From contig JYIP02000003.1 of assembly GCA_001051155.2 (NCBI GenBank), forward strand, positions 3,038,001 through 3,102,000: a DNA stretch of 64,000 nucleotides, read 5' to 3'. Position numbers and translations under genes: made by a program. Of this stretch, positions 20,664 to 32,034 are shown piece after piece. Numbering within the stretch: the first letter of the stretch is position 1; each line of letters begins with the position of its first letter. The notes beneath the pieces were generated by a model. That model had not been told where the DNA came from and did no database searches. It worked only from the letters and a program-made list of their open reading frames with translations. Source of the DNA: Chrysoporthe austroafricana (lineage: Eukaryota; Ascomycota; Sordariomycetes; Diaporthales; Cryphonectriaceae).

Positions 20664-23600
20664 CTTGTCTTGCGTGATTACGCAGAAATAGGAAACAAGT
20701 GAGTGTCGTGAAGGAGTGGTTTGAACTTGAAGCTGTTGAGAAGGGAGCCCCAAGAGGAATGTCGACACGATGTTCCCTAGATATAATCAAGATTGCGAGA
20801 TATTCCAAGGGAGTCTTGAGTCTGGGTCCTTTAGCCAGAGACCTCTAATATAAGAGCCTGTAAGTGAGCGGCTCGTTGGAATGCTGTCCCTGAGCCGACG
20901 AGCGTCACCCGATTCTTGGAGGTGGCGCATATGCTGCAAGCCTGGCCAATCTTTGAACGAGACAGGGCCGGAGGTTGGCCCGTCAAAACTGTGATCTACG
21001 ATAAACGAGAGACATCCCTACGCCAGCCTATTGCATGCATGAAGGCGATGTTTTACTTGTGAATAAAGGCCCCACGGAGACTAGCATAGCCTCAAGGCAT
21101 GTTGAGTCTGTTCTGCCCAAAAAGACTTGAAGAAAAATCAGCACATCCTTGGAATACCGTGCCATACAGAACCTCGCCGTCGCAGAAGCATGAACACTCT
21201 TTCGTGGACGATCGAGACGTTGGTATCATCAAGTAGGAACGCAAACCGAAGAGAGGTAAGATGGTAGTAAACCACATGTCAACTGACACATCGTGGGTTG
21301 AACCTCTTAACGGGTCCCGACTGGAATGATACAGGGAGCTAATCTGCTAGTTCCTCTGCGAGAACCGTTGCAGCCATATACGTCGACGGAGATGTGAGAC
21401 AGCACCCTTGGATAACGAGCCAAGAGGTCTAATCTGTCCCATACGGGGTTAATTGGTTTTCTTCCACAGATGCCTGACGTAGGCAATAAGTTGCACAGAG
21501 CTTGGACTGTTTGGCAGTGATGTTACCAGCTAAAACTGATGTGAAGCTGAACTCGGAATAGCTTGCTTCAGGAGAAGCAATTCAAGGCATGGGTCGAAGC
21601 GTACCTGGAAAGATCCGTACGGAGATACTTTGATGGAAGTGGATTTGGAACACTGAGCTCGAAGATCAAGATGCACTGCTGACTCGACCACAGGCACTAA
21701 GGATGTATAAACGCACACATCAGACGTTCAGACGTTGTGAAGCCGCCCTCATTCGTCCAAACAGGTCCTCTGGCGTCTACATCCCGGGGAGAGGAAGCAA
21801 AGGTCTTGCGTTCATTCGAGGGGGCGTTTGTCATCTGAGAGGAGCAACGTGGATGATGCTGGTGCGGATATTCTTCCGGGCTATCATGAATTTGAGTTTG
21901 AGGATCTCCCGTCAGATCTGAGATGCGGAACCCGCATATGCGCCTTTGATTGCCCTTTTCGCCTGAGCCCAGTTCTTCCCAAGCGGTCGTAGATTTGATG
22001 CCAGGCACCCGGGAAGGCCGTGCGACCCCTGGCAGCCGCCAATGCAAGCTTGAGCAGGCCGCGGCTGTTGATCCTTGACCACGCCATATCAACCATGTCC
22101 TCGCCGAACTGGACTAACCCGTGGGCGGACGCTGAATGTAAGTCACCATAGGTAACCCGAATTCAGCCACCGGTCAGTGCGCAAGGACAGGTGGGTTAGT
22201 TTGGATACTATATTGACATGAAAATGACGTATCATTTCCCTCGATACTGAAGCTGGACCGAGGTTTTCGAGCCATCAGAGCCTCATCGTCGACTCGACGG
22301 TGTAATGTGTTGCAAGTGTTGTCGTCGATGGCCAGCGATGTGCCCCTGCTTACATGACAGACTGTTTCCTGCCACAAGTGAAAGTACACGGAAAACTCGA
22401 CAGCTCTAGTCAGAATCAAGGTGGTCGTGAAGAATGAATCGTGCGAAGACTCGTGCGTAGACGAGGCTATCGACGCTGGGTGGACTTAGGTGTGGCTCGA
22501 GTGCACAGACAACCATGAGTATTTCCAGGCCGCAGTGAAATCACCCGACCTGGCGTCTTGTGGATCCCCTATGTACTAATGTACTGTAGATCCCGCCCCC
22601 CTCGCAAATGAATAGGGGCGGAAACACACTCGACGCTGTAGCTTGCTTTTTCCTAGAACAATCCCAAGAAAGCCGAGTCTGGGCCGACCTCTTCCCCGTG
22701 CGAGCTTGGGGACTCAGCGTCAAGCTCCATTCCGTGCTGCCCCTTCACATCCGCCCCTGGCTTCCAAGTGAAGCCCAAGCAGTCTTGCGTCAAGGCGCCC
22801 TGATGTCTCCAGCACATACACGCCACCCATCAGACGTGACTTTCAGTATGGTAGATGGGCGTGGGGCTCAGAAGAACGAATGCGCCTCGTCGCGGACCCC
22901 GGTTGCCGGGGAAGCTACCGTGAGGCCGTCATCCCCGCGATCTCGCGCCCCAGAAGTGACCTTTCATTTCTCTTTGTAGCTTTTGAATTGCGGATGACCG
23001 AGCCTTCACGGCCGCCTGAAGGTCGGCCTAGATTACTTATGATCTTACGATCGAAACTTGCATTTGTGAAGGGAAAATAATGCCCCTGTGCAGAACCATC
23101 TGCTAGCTCTGGCCATGGAAGCTCTAAGACGGAGAGGGGATAGGATTGGACTTCTCATGTCTTGAAAATTGGTGGCCGTTGTCAGCCACTTCTCAGACCA
23201 GCCTTGGGACTTGAGTCTCACCTCTGGATTGTTAGACCGAGAGCCGTACGGCTCCCGTTCCCTGCGCCCTCCTCAGGAAGCCAGCCTGTACCGGCTTGGC
23301 GTCGGCGATGGAACAACCACTGGTATGAGCATGTTGTCTTTGAGTGGCCAGATCACCCGGGATCTTCTAGGTTTCCGACCTGGAATGCTTCTAACCGGTT
23401 GTCTTCCTAAGTCAAGTCTGATCCTGAATCGGTCTCGTCAAGTCTTTGGCCGTGCCTTGCTTCCACGGCAGCGCGGAGGAACACCTCGGCATTGCTGCCC
23501 CCTCTGCAGGAACGAGCGGACTCATCGGACGAGCTTGTGAGTCTTCAGCCATCCCAAAGTAGGCAAATCTGCTCAGCTGGACCAGTGTCCTGTGGGGCCG

Positions 23601-24823
23601 GGAAGGGTTAATGAGTGGCCAGAACCTTGCCACTCTTGATGAAAGCGCTGCTTACTGCATGTTATGAAAGCAATTGCAAGATGAACCCCTCCTCTCTCGT
23701 CATGTCGTGGTTGAGTGGTCGTCGCCTATGGCCGACGCCGAGTCGAGAGTTGAGTTCTGTTCCGGCTGGGGTTCGTGTACTTCGTTCCACGCCCTACGTA
23801 TCTGGCACACCAGCATCGTGAGAAGCAAAATATCATCAAATTAGTTTTGTCTCTGGATGAATTCCTAGGTACAGAAAGTCTGTCTATGTTCATTATTGCA
23901 TTGGAGAATGGGCGGACCTAGTCTGTTTGAGTGATCACTTTGAGGACTATTTCGCAACTTTCTCTGCTTGTGTTGTGTCTGCCATCACTCTTTGCGCTCT
24001 ACGAATATCCTCTGGTACGTGCTAGAGATCTCCATGAACTAATTAGCAGTCACAGTCTTTCTATACCTAGAAACATCCCTTCGATCGGCGGAGTTTTACG
24101 CCTGTGACCAATACTTCCGCTGAGCTGCTTGGTCGAACGCGGCAGAGTCTGAGTTGTCCACCAAAGTCCTGATCAAGGCATATCTCTCTCGCTGAATATT
24201 TCACGCCACCGCGCCAGCCGCCAGTGCGTCAGCTCTTACTGAGCCCACGCTTTCGTGCTGTCCTCCCGGCATTGGTCATGTGTGTAAACGTGACACAAAT
24301 CCAGTTTCTGCATGTGATGAATCTGCCCTGTCCAAAACTCGATAGTCCAGATCTGCATCCACTCGCAACTTCAATCACAGATCCACCCGTCCCATTTGGT
24401 CGATGTACAGTAGATTCACCGTGAATAAGGCCGCACGAGGCGCGAATTGTTTTCGGAGGTTGTATTTTTTTTTTTTTAACTTTTTTAAGGAAGTAATATT
24501 TTCGGTCCCTTGATCTGTAAGGTAGCTGCAAATCTCACTGGGCTGCTGTTCATATGTGGAGAGGTTATGTGGAGAGGCAAATACCAGTCACAGGATGACA
24601 AGAGGAACCGGAGCGCCTCAGAAAAAAAAAATTCTGTATGCTGGTCCCACCGTAAAGCGAGTCAAGGGGGTTGAAGTGGAGTTGCTCCGGAGTTGCGATG
24701 CCTTTGAGGGCATGGTACTCCGTATTGGCCACAGATCTTGGGCTGAAAGATGCTGGCGATGAGCAGCTTGCTGTCAGAGTTGAGGGAAGGTGGTACTTGG
24801 ATTGTTAGCTATCCATTAATTAT

Positions 24824-25025
24824 ATGAAGCGCAATGAAGTCGAGAATCAAGGATTTTTTTCTCTTTCCATGAGAAGGCAACAACAAAACACGGTCCTAAG
24901 ATTTGTAGTTGTTAGCTACCCACATCAACCCTATTCGGGGCTTATAAATATTATTGCTAAAATAATATCGCAGTTTTATACAACTTGGCAATTTGTTGCT
25001 ATATACCGGTAGCCTTGCGCTTCAT
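24824..25025. repeat. AT-rich 202-bp segment bounded by 11-bp inverted repeats
   Basis: atgaagcgcaa at 24,824-24,834 is matched in inverted orientation by ttgcgcttcat at 25,015-25,025. The interior is AT-rich and non-coding. The size and ends resemble a miniature inverted-repeat element, but no target-site duplication is visible at the borders, so this is tentative. Confidence 0.3.
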
Positions 25026-25525
25026 GAAATGTTGTTTCGCATCAGCAACGTTTCGAATCTTCCTTGTCATTTCCTAAATAAGAAATACTCCTTCCTAACC
25101 CGTAACTAGGATTATTTTATGTTACATTCGAACCTCCTATAGAATACTCTTCCCCAAGGGAACATTGTTCCTCGGCGCGCCCGACACTCCAAAAGGGAGG
25201 GGCCACTGTAGATCAGAGTTCTAGACCGCATCTATGATTCTTACGGTTGTCGTTTCTCATTTCCAGAGTTGCATCTTGCTGCTTCAGCAGATACTTCATT
25301 GTTCGTATTAGAAGGTCACAGAACATAAACTGGTCTAAAACATGTCATTAGTTCCGACAGTGTCGTCATCTCTCGCTTATAGTGCGGCATTTCGCTGGCA
25401 CGCAAGGGCCGGCATTGGCCGTATATATCTGCCGCTGGAGGGACGATGGCCTGAGGCATCCTATTAGCACAGTTGGATGACGACTGGCATCAGCCATGTC
25501 GTTGTGGACGGCGAGCCGGTCGGGA

Positions 25526-25531
25526 TATAAA
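25526..25531 (+). promoter_or_regulatory. TATA box of the small cysteine-rich ORF
   Basis: A perfect TATAAA lies 118 bp upstream of the ATG at 25,649, the spacing expected for a fungal gene with a short leader. It supports the small ORF being transcribed. Confidence 0.4.
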
Positions 25532-25648
25532 GAGACTGTGAATGTGAGTGCGTCTGAGATCCGACATACCCCAGGCCTTTCTCAAGTACATCATTTCTAG
25601 AATTCAAGTCGTACAAAGTGCGTTCTGCTTTATCAAGCTCGGTCTATC

Positions 25649-25864
25649 ATGTGTGTCCTCCACGTCCGCCCTTACACCTGCGACAGGCACTCTGAGAAAT
25701 GGGTAGAACGCTGCAAAACTTATTTGAGCGGAGTAGACTGCAAGAACTCCATCGAATCTTTGGCTGGGAACACCGGAGTAGGCGGCATGAGACTGGACAC
25801 CCAGAGAAATGAAGGAACGTGTAGGATCTGTGGAACCCGGAATCCGCATGATCAGTGTAAGTGA
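25649..25864 (+). CDS. Small cysteine-rich protein (tentative)
   Basis: 71 aa starting with ATG and the sequence MCVLHVRPYTCDRHSEKWVE. Six cysteines and one His fall in pairs: MC, TC, RC, DC, CRIC and QC. Short fungal proteins with an MC...Y.CxH start and a C-terminal CxxC are common and mostly unstudied; their spacing suggests metal binding. There is no signal peptide. A TATAAA stands 118 bp upstream. The last codons (cag tgt aag tga) overlap a perfect GTAAGT donor. Splicing from it to the TTAG at 25,918-25,921, preceded by a GCTGAC branch, would create a TAA at once, so the protein would end at Gln69 instead of Lys71. Homology is from memory of the family shape only. Confidence 0.5.
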   Translation: MCVLHVRPYTCDRHSEKWVERCKTYLSGVDCKNSIESLAGNTGVGGMRLDTQRNEGTCRICGTRNPHDQCK

Positions 25865-27372
25865 GCCTTTGCAAAAATTAGAACCCGGCGCAGGGATATC
25901 ATCGACGCTGACCACATATTAGAATGAGCATCCCAAGCCTGTCAACGTTGAGAGGTCTCCAGGGGCTTGACTCGAGACAACTGATACCATACCATAGGAT
26001 GCTGCTCTTACTCTACAACATTGTGAGATTATGTGAGAGGGGCTGAAAATGATGAGAGGATGACCAGTGGAGGCGGAAAATTTTTTCTTCTTTTAATTCG
26101 GGGTTTCCTGATGTATAGGTAGTTGCTACATAGCTAGGAAAAGGCAGAAATAGTCGTGGTGGCATCGGCGGTAATTCTGTAAGTAGACGCATCCTCTCGG
26201 CAAAGCCCACAGTTCTAGCTGCAATGAAACACAAGAAAACACGCACACAAACGAACAGACAGTATTATTTGCATATGCACATCAACTTCCAATGAAGATC
26301 CTTGGTGCCCAGTGCTACTGTCTCTCGGAGAACAAAGCAGATCATCGGCCTGACGGGTGGTGGCAGCGGGAGCTACCATCCGGCTGATCCAGCATTACAC
26401 ACCTTGAGCAGGCCCGATCTGACTGGACTCCAGGACACGGGAACCCGGCAGCATGCGTTCGACACAATGCACGATATACAACCAGTGGAGCCACGTCTAG
26501 TCGTGAGGGTTCTGTGATTGGACATTCGCCAGCAGCAGTCACCTCCCAAGCACTGACTTAATTGGAGTTGACCCTGGCGTCGAGCCGCATGGCCAACAAA
26601 TCGTGGAAGGATCGGAATGTCACTGTAGCGCTCCGCTTGGCTTTCGGTACGCCTCGATAGCCTCCGATTTACTCCCTCAGGTGTGGCTTAATGTAATCTA
26701 CCGGAAAATTCGTCATCAAGTCAATGTGGGACGAAGACTTATACGAGACGCCGGCTTTCTGTATGAGAGCATACTCGGTAACCGTATTCGTACATGTACC
26801 TATGCAATCCAGAGCACGACCAATCCAGCACCAGACTGGAAGGTCGCGCATCAAGCCAGATAGGGTCGGTACTCTCATGTAATAGACGGCAATTGCTGAG
26901 GACATCCCAGAGACGATAGGACATGACGTGCACGATGATTGCTTCCTGAGTTCACCTGCGGGGCAAAGTAACTCGCCTCACTGAGAGATGCGTTCCACGG
27001 CAGTGGTGTAAATGTCTCGTGCCATCACCATGGCATTCGAATCATGAAAACCTGACATACGCTGTATCTTGCTAACGTGCTCCCTTATGACCAAGCTTCA
27101 AGACAGCTGTCATGAAGGAGGTCGAATCCGTAAATCTTACTGCATGTAGCGGTCATGGACCCTGAAAGACCTCGCAATTTTCTGATCAGCCATTTCTGGC
27201 TCAGTTCTCGATAGTGGTGTGCCCGTGTCTGCGCACATTGCCACCAAGGCCTGGAACGTTCGCTCTCATGCTTGCATGATGCATATGCTAGTGATATCGC
27301 ACGCAATATCAATTTTCTCTGACCCTGGCAGTCGGGGCGTCTCCGCGGGCTCGCTCCAGTAACAACGTCTCC
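25865..27372. other. Intergenic region, no gene seen
   Basis: About 1.5 kb between the small cysteine-rich ORF and the 3' end of the eIF2B-gamma gene. It contains only short overlapping open frames without motifs. The eIF2B-gamma 3' untranslated region should lie at its right edge. Confidence 0.55.
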
Positions 27373-29114
27373 TCAGAGTATGGCTATGTCATCATTTTGT
27401 GCCTGGTCATCACCCCCAAATTCTTGGTAGACCTCTTGCATCTCCTCCTCAGTGGCCTCCAGCCCCGAGCTGCTCATCAGCTTAGCGCTCTTCTCGTCGC
27501 TCTTCGGCTCTACCAGTAGATTCTCCTGCACCTCGCAGTCAGTCAGCGTGCAATTGTCTCCAATCTCACACCTCTTGCCGAGAATGCATCGCGTCAGCTT
27601 GCAGTTTTTGCCTACCACCACTCCATCCATTAGTAGGCACTGCGACAGCTTGGCACCCTCCTTTATCTGACAGTTGGCGCCGACCACGGTTTCCTTTATG
27701 GCAACCTTCTCGTCAACAGTGACGTTCTCTCCAACCAAACTGTCCTGGCGTGTGATAGTTGTCCGACCCTTCACGCCCTCTGGATACATGACCTTGCGTG
27801 GATGCGCGAATGGCGAGTTGCCGGCCTCTTCAGTGGAGGGCAGCTTGGCGAGCTGCAGCGAGGTGGCCAGTAGCAGCTGCGCTGTATCAACCCTGCGAAT
27901 GAGCGGAGCCTCGGGCTGGGACGGGTGGGTGTACGCCAGAATTGAGGGCACGCTGTTGTTGGCCGATACAGGTCCCTCCAAGACTGCAGGTGAGGTGTGA
28001 GCGTGGAGTAGACCGCTTGCATTGGTTACACCATCGCGGGACTCTTCCAGATCAGGGGTAATGTCAGACGACGACATGCTGTCATCGTGCACGAGATTTG
28101 TCTCGGCCTTTTTGCCAGATTCAGGCCCGAAGATCTTGTCAAAACCTAGCTTCTGCGCAAGACCCGTCTGCCAGCCAGCCTTAGCCCACCAGCCCACCAC
28201 GTCTTCGCCGATGCTATCCAGCCGCTCGTTTTCCTGAACGAAATCCATGATCCAGCGTGGGAAGACGTAGATGTGTGCATCTCGATGGGTTGTACGCATC
28301 TGTATGCGAGGATGTGATCGAATCAGCCCGTGTCGCAGGGGGAAACCCTTTTTCTCGTCCATCAGGTCGTTCAAGGAATCCGTGGGCATGGAATAGACCA
28401 GGTTTGAGATGTGTGGGGTCAGGGACTCTTTAGCAGAGGTAGATAAGGCGGAGAGTGGTGTCGTCGCGATGAAATCGGTCTCCAGACCTTTGATGGGGGT
28501 TTCCGTCTTGGTCTGATACCAGACACCCAGGCCACCACTATGCAGACCTTGGGTGTCCTTGATCAAGCCGTAGTGATTGCCGACCAAGTCTCTCAGGGTT
28601 TGCGAATGTACCATCCAAGCCTGGAGAAGCTGGTCACCGCCAAGTTCGCATACTAAATCGCACGGGAGTATTAAAAAATCCCTCTTGACCGTCTCTCTGA
28701 CCTCGCGCAGCCGAAGAATCTCGGCTGTGCCTGTGTTATGGTCAAGATCCTCGGGCGCCAACAACACGGGACGTGGTAGTGGGAGACTTGTCAGTGCCGG
28801 ATTCAGACTGAGAGCCGATGATATCGCCTTCTCAGCCGACGGTGGGCATATGAGTGTTATGTCTTGATTCGAAGTCAGCCATGTACGCTCCTTGCTGTGC
28901 GTTCCTCACCAGACGGGGGTTGCAATTGCTCACCAGAGATACCAGCCCGATAGCAGAATTCGAGAGGATACCAAACCATCGGCCTGTTGGCGATTGGAAG
29001 CAGAGCTTTTGGGTTCTCATCTGGATTCGCCGTGAAGGTAGGGAAAGACGACCCTGGGCCGCAGAGAATCAACGCCTGCAGCCCAGGTGAGGCTGAAGAT
29101 ACTGCGTGTGGCAT
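27373..29114 (-). CDS. GCD1: Translation initiation factor eIF2B, gamma subunit
   Basis: Exons 29114-28934 and 28862-27373 with a 71-bp intron (GTGAGC donor, GCTGAC branch, CAAG acceptor) give 556 aa. The N-terminus is nucleotidyltransferase-like: LQALILCGPGSSFPTF, then NPKALLPIANRPMVWYPLEF, then across the splice DITLICPP. A later block is RDFLILPCDLVCELGG. Near residues 410-500 are hexapeptide repeats of a left-handed beta-helix (VVGANCQIKEGAKLSQC, VVGKNCKLTRCILGKRCEIGDNC). This architecture is that of eIF2B gamma (yeast Gcd1), which works with the epsilon subunit to exchange GDP for GTP on eIF2 in the cytosol. Loss of eIF2B activity derepresses GCN4 translation in yeast. The length is close to yeast Gcd1. 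The gene is divergent from PEX22, with 572 bp between start codons. Confidence 0.92.
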
Positions 29115-29686
29115 CGTGGGAGTCGACAGTGGATTGTGTTTCGTAGGCCGTACTTCAACCACTGGGGGTGTGTAGAAAAGGCGATAGAGGTGAGTGTCGA
29201 GGTTATCTTTGTCTGCCTTACCACCCGGGCCGAAAGTGTGCTGACCTTTTCAAAAAGGTACCAAATCGTTTCTCCATGTGAGGTTGACTCACATGAAGTT
29301 CACAATGAACTTTCCGCCGTGTCGCGGGATCTTACGTAAGCCACTCTGGGTCCAGCAGTGGAGCTGGGGTCAACCCTGAAGATCGATCGGGAGCCCTGGC
29401 ATTTACGGTACTATGGCAACCTCGGCAGCATCTGCGGCGAGGTTCAGGACAACACCCAGCCACCCACCCGCATGCGACGATCTCCCCCGCGGGGCTGTGC
29501 GCTCAAGACTCCTTACCAGCCACGACCTTCACGCTCGAGCTCGATGCACCTTTCTTGGTCGTGTGACGAGGATTCTGTCTCCCACATCCCAGCATCACCG
29601 ACCAAGTAAACGAGCCTCCGTCGTTGTGATCGCATCCTGCTGCGCCCACCGGATCGAACTACCACTGCAATGGTCGTCTTGTCCTG
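29115..29686. promoter_or_regulatory. Bidirectional promoter of eIF2B-gamma and PEX22-like genes
   Basis: The 572 bp between two divergent start codons must hold both promoters and leaders. At 29,244-29,312 it carries three perfect inverted repeats in a row, the middle one embedding TGACTCA (29,285-29,291), a Gcn4/CPC1-type site. No TATA box is obvious. Confidence 0.7.
29244..29312. repeat. Cluster of three perfect inverted repeats
   Basis: First: ACCTTTT-ca-AAAAGGT (29,244-29,259). Second: CATGTGAG-gttga-CTCACATG (29,275-29,295). Third: AAGTTC-acaat-GAACTT (29,296-29,312), immediately abutting the second. All arms are perfectly complementary. They could be dimeric factor sites or hairpins in a leader transcript. 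Confidence 0.85.
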
Positions 29687-31052
29687 ATGTCGTCGCCTTA
29701 CGATAATCGCGGCTCGTCGCGGCGCCGACATGGCGTCTGGAGCCATTGGGTCCCACTAGCAGTGACGGTGACTGTCGCAACAGTTGGTGTCGCAGCCTGG
29801 ATATGGAGCCAGCGCAGCAACAGCGAAGAGGAGGAGGACGACGAAATAATCACCCAGCATCTCGACTACGAGAACGCCGATTATGGTGATAACCCTGCAT
29901 ACGGCGCGACAGGCGACAGTCTCAGCGCTCGAGCGCCTCCTTCTTTTCGAAGCGACCCGAGACCCGACGAGGTCGGATACGGAACTACCGAGGCTGTTGA
30001 GACGACAGGATCGAGCTGGGGAGCGCGCATGTCTGGCGCCCTGCGTCGCACGCCGAGCCCACAGCATATACTGGATCGCGCAGGCAAGACGGTTGTCGCG
30101 GGCGTGGCTGCAGCCGGGACAGCAGTGGGGAGCGCGCTGGCTGCCATCCGGGAGGAGGACAAATCTGCCTTTGCCGACCACGAGACTTGGTCTGAGGAGG
30201 CGGATGCGAAGAAGGAGAAGACGCCCGCCTCACAGACACGTGACTCCGCCAATAAGAGGAGGAAAACTGTCGCCATTGTGGTCTCAGCTGATACCCAGCT
30301 TGATGACCTAGATGAGGATGGATACCATGAACACGCGGTATGGACCCCAAAAAGGCACCCTCCTCTCCGTTACCTAGGATACTGATGCGAGACTGTAGTC
30401 CATCTTGTCGCATATTCCGAAACATAATGATCATTCGAAGATCAAGCTGTTCATCCTCATCTATGCACCGGGTCTGAAGGACACGGCGACGGAGACCTCC
30501 GCCAGCCGGCCGCCGGCCTCGCTGAGCTCGTCCTTCTCTGTGGTGGGACAAGAGCAAGCTCTGACTCCCGGCGATGAAACCAGGAGCCCCCAGTAAGTGT
30601 CATCGTTTGTTATCATCTATGTGTGGGTGACTAATTTCTCGACTAGACTGACGGCATCGGGCAGTCCGGCCTTTAACAAGACGTACTCACAGGCCGTGGA
30701 TCTGGTCGAGAAGGAGGTCAATGTCCTGCCTTTCACTACTCCGGCTGGCTATGTCCACATACTGCACCATCTGAAACCAGAGGTTGTCTACCTGCAGGAG
30801 TCACTAGCTGGCGACAATGGCAGCAACGTACAGAAGCTTCAGACATGGCTTAGGTATGACGTGATCCTCGTAGTCGGCGCAGACAATGGCCACGGCGGCT
30901 TAGCGGACAGCGAGTCTGAAGCGGAGAAACCTCTCACTGAACAAAAGTGGTGGCAACGAGAAGATCGCGTCGGCCGCGGCCGCGGTGTCGTCGTTGTGGA
31001 TGGAATGAGGGTTAGTGACGACTGGTCTCGGCGGGTCCAAGGAAACGAGTGA
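29687..31052 (+). CDS. PEX22: Peroxin 22-like protein (peroxisomal membrane anchor for Pex4)
   Basis: Three exons, 29687-30337, 30399-30592 and 30647-31052, with introns of 61 and 54 bp (CTGAT and CTAAT branch sites), give 416 aa. A single membrane segment (about residues 22-40, VPLAVTVTVATVGVAAWIW) follows a short basic N-terminus, giving a cytosol-facing protein. An acidic linker comes next, then a conserved C-terminal domain with RRKTVAIVVSADTQLDDLDE, SHIPKHNDHSKIKLFILIYAP, PEVVYLQESLAG and DVILVVGADNGHGGLADSE. This matches the filamentous-fungal Pex22-like family. Pex22 anchors the ubiquitin-conjugating enzyme Pex4 at peroxisomes, which recycles the import receptor Pex5. It is about twice the size of yeast Pex22, as expected for moulds. 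Assignment rests on recalled family sequence blocks. Confidence 0.85.
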
Positions 31053-32034
31053 TGACTTCGATATGTCTGGAAATGAGATATGATATATAAATTGCGCCGT
31101 TTGGGAATACGGCTCCGTTGGACCGGTGCATTAATGGGCCGGTGGGCCGGGGAATATATAGTACAGGTGGTTTTGCCAAGATTAATAGATAGCACCGTTC
31201 TACCCGTTTGATCCCATGACCAAGGACCAATGTACTCGTCTGAGCACGGTCTCTACGTAAGACCCAGGCTCAAGGTGCTGTTCGGGCAAGATGATAGCCA
31301 TCAACTATGTTCAACCCGGGAAATCTCGTCGGCGAAAGCCAACTGACAGTAAAGCATCAGAAAGAGCAGTCACTTAATCGCAAATGCATCACTAATATAG
31401 AAATAGTTGTGGTTTTGGAACGAAGATAAAAGACCAATATCAGTCCGTGGAGCAGAGACGAAGTCGATGCTTACATAAGATATGGACGGGCCTGGTAGTT
31501 AGCCTCACATGGCCCGTGCGAGTGCAGGCAGGGGCAACTGGGTCTTGGGGATTGAGCCTCATCGACGACACGGAGCCCCACAGTAAACCACGCGCGCAAC
31601 ATCACCATCGATTCCCCGCGTCCTTCCATCTCGCCGTCCTCCGACTTTCCCAGCATCAATTGATTGTTTATTGTTTCTGCGCCTGGCGGCCTCGCGACTC
31701 CCAAAATCCGTCTGTCTCGACCCCTGTTCCCGATGGCTGCGCAGAATAAAGAGAACCGTCTGTTCCTTTGAGCGCGCGACGAACGACACCCAATCTCACC
31801 GCGACCCAACCCATCCACCGCTGCTCACCACCCCTCCTCCCGTCTCCGTCTCCAGCACGCCTCGACATACCCCGTCCACCGACTCCCTCGCTCCCAGATC
31901 ACCGGGACCAATGCGATCGTATTGTGACCGTCGCATCGTGCCCCAGTAAACTGGGGGATCCGTCCAGACATTTGCACACGACGCCGCGGGGTCTGACAGG
32001 CAGCGCGCGCCGTGGAGCACAGCACGCAGTCAAA
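31053..32034. other. Intergenic region between PEX22-like and SPT20 genes
   Basis: No supported gene. The right half (31,600-32,030) is pyrimidine-rich and is probably the SPT20 promoter and leader. The SPT20 frame stays open upstream to 31,768, but there is no in-frame ATG before 32,035. Confidence 0.6.

Larger units (their letters stand above)
20664..25648. other. Five-kb gene-poor region
   Basis: No convincing gene in 5 kb. A TATA-like cttatatta on the minus strand (20,848-20,856), about 190 bp upstream of the C2H2 ATG, may serve that gene. The right part (24,450-25,150) is clearly more AT-rich than the rest of the window and contains a short element with inverted ends (24,824-25,025). 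Open frames such as 22,608-22,979 and 23,169-23,540 either lack ATG starts or have no motif. The stretch could hold decayed transposon DNA, but no transposase remnant is recognisable. Confidence 0.5.

Noticed and set aside
22608..23540. Two open frames of 123 residues in the gene-poor island
   Set aside because: The second lacks an ATG, neither has a signal peptide or recognisable domain, and neither links by splice sites to a neighbour.
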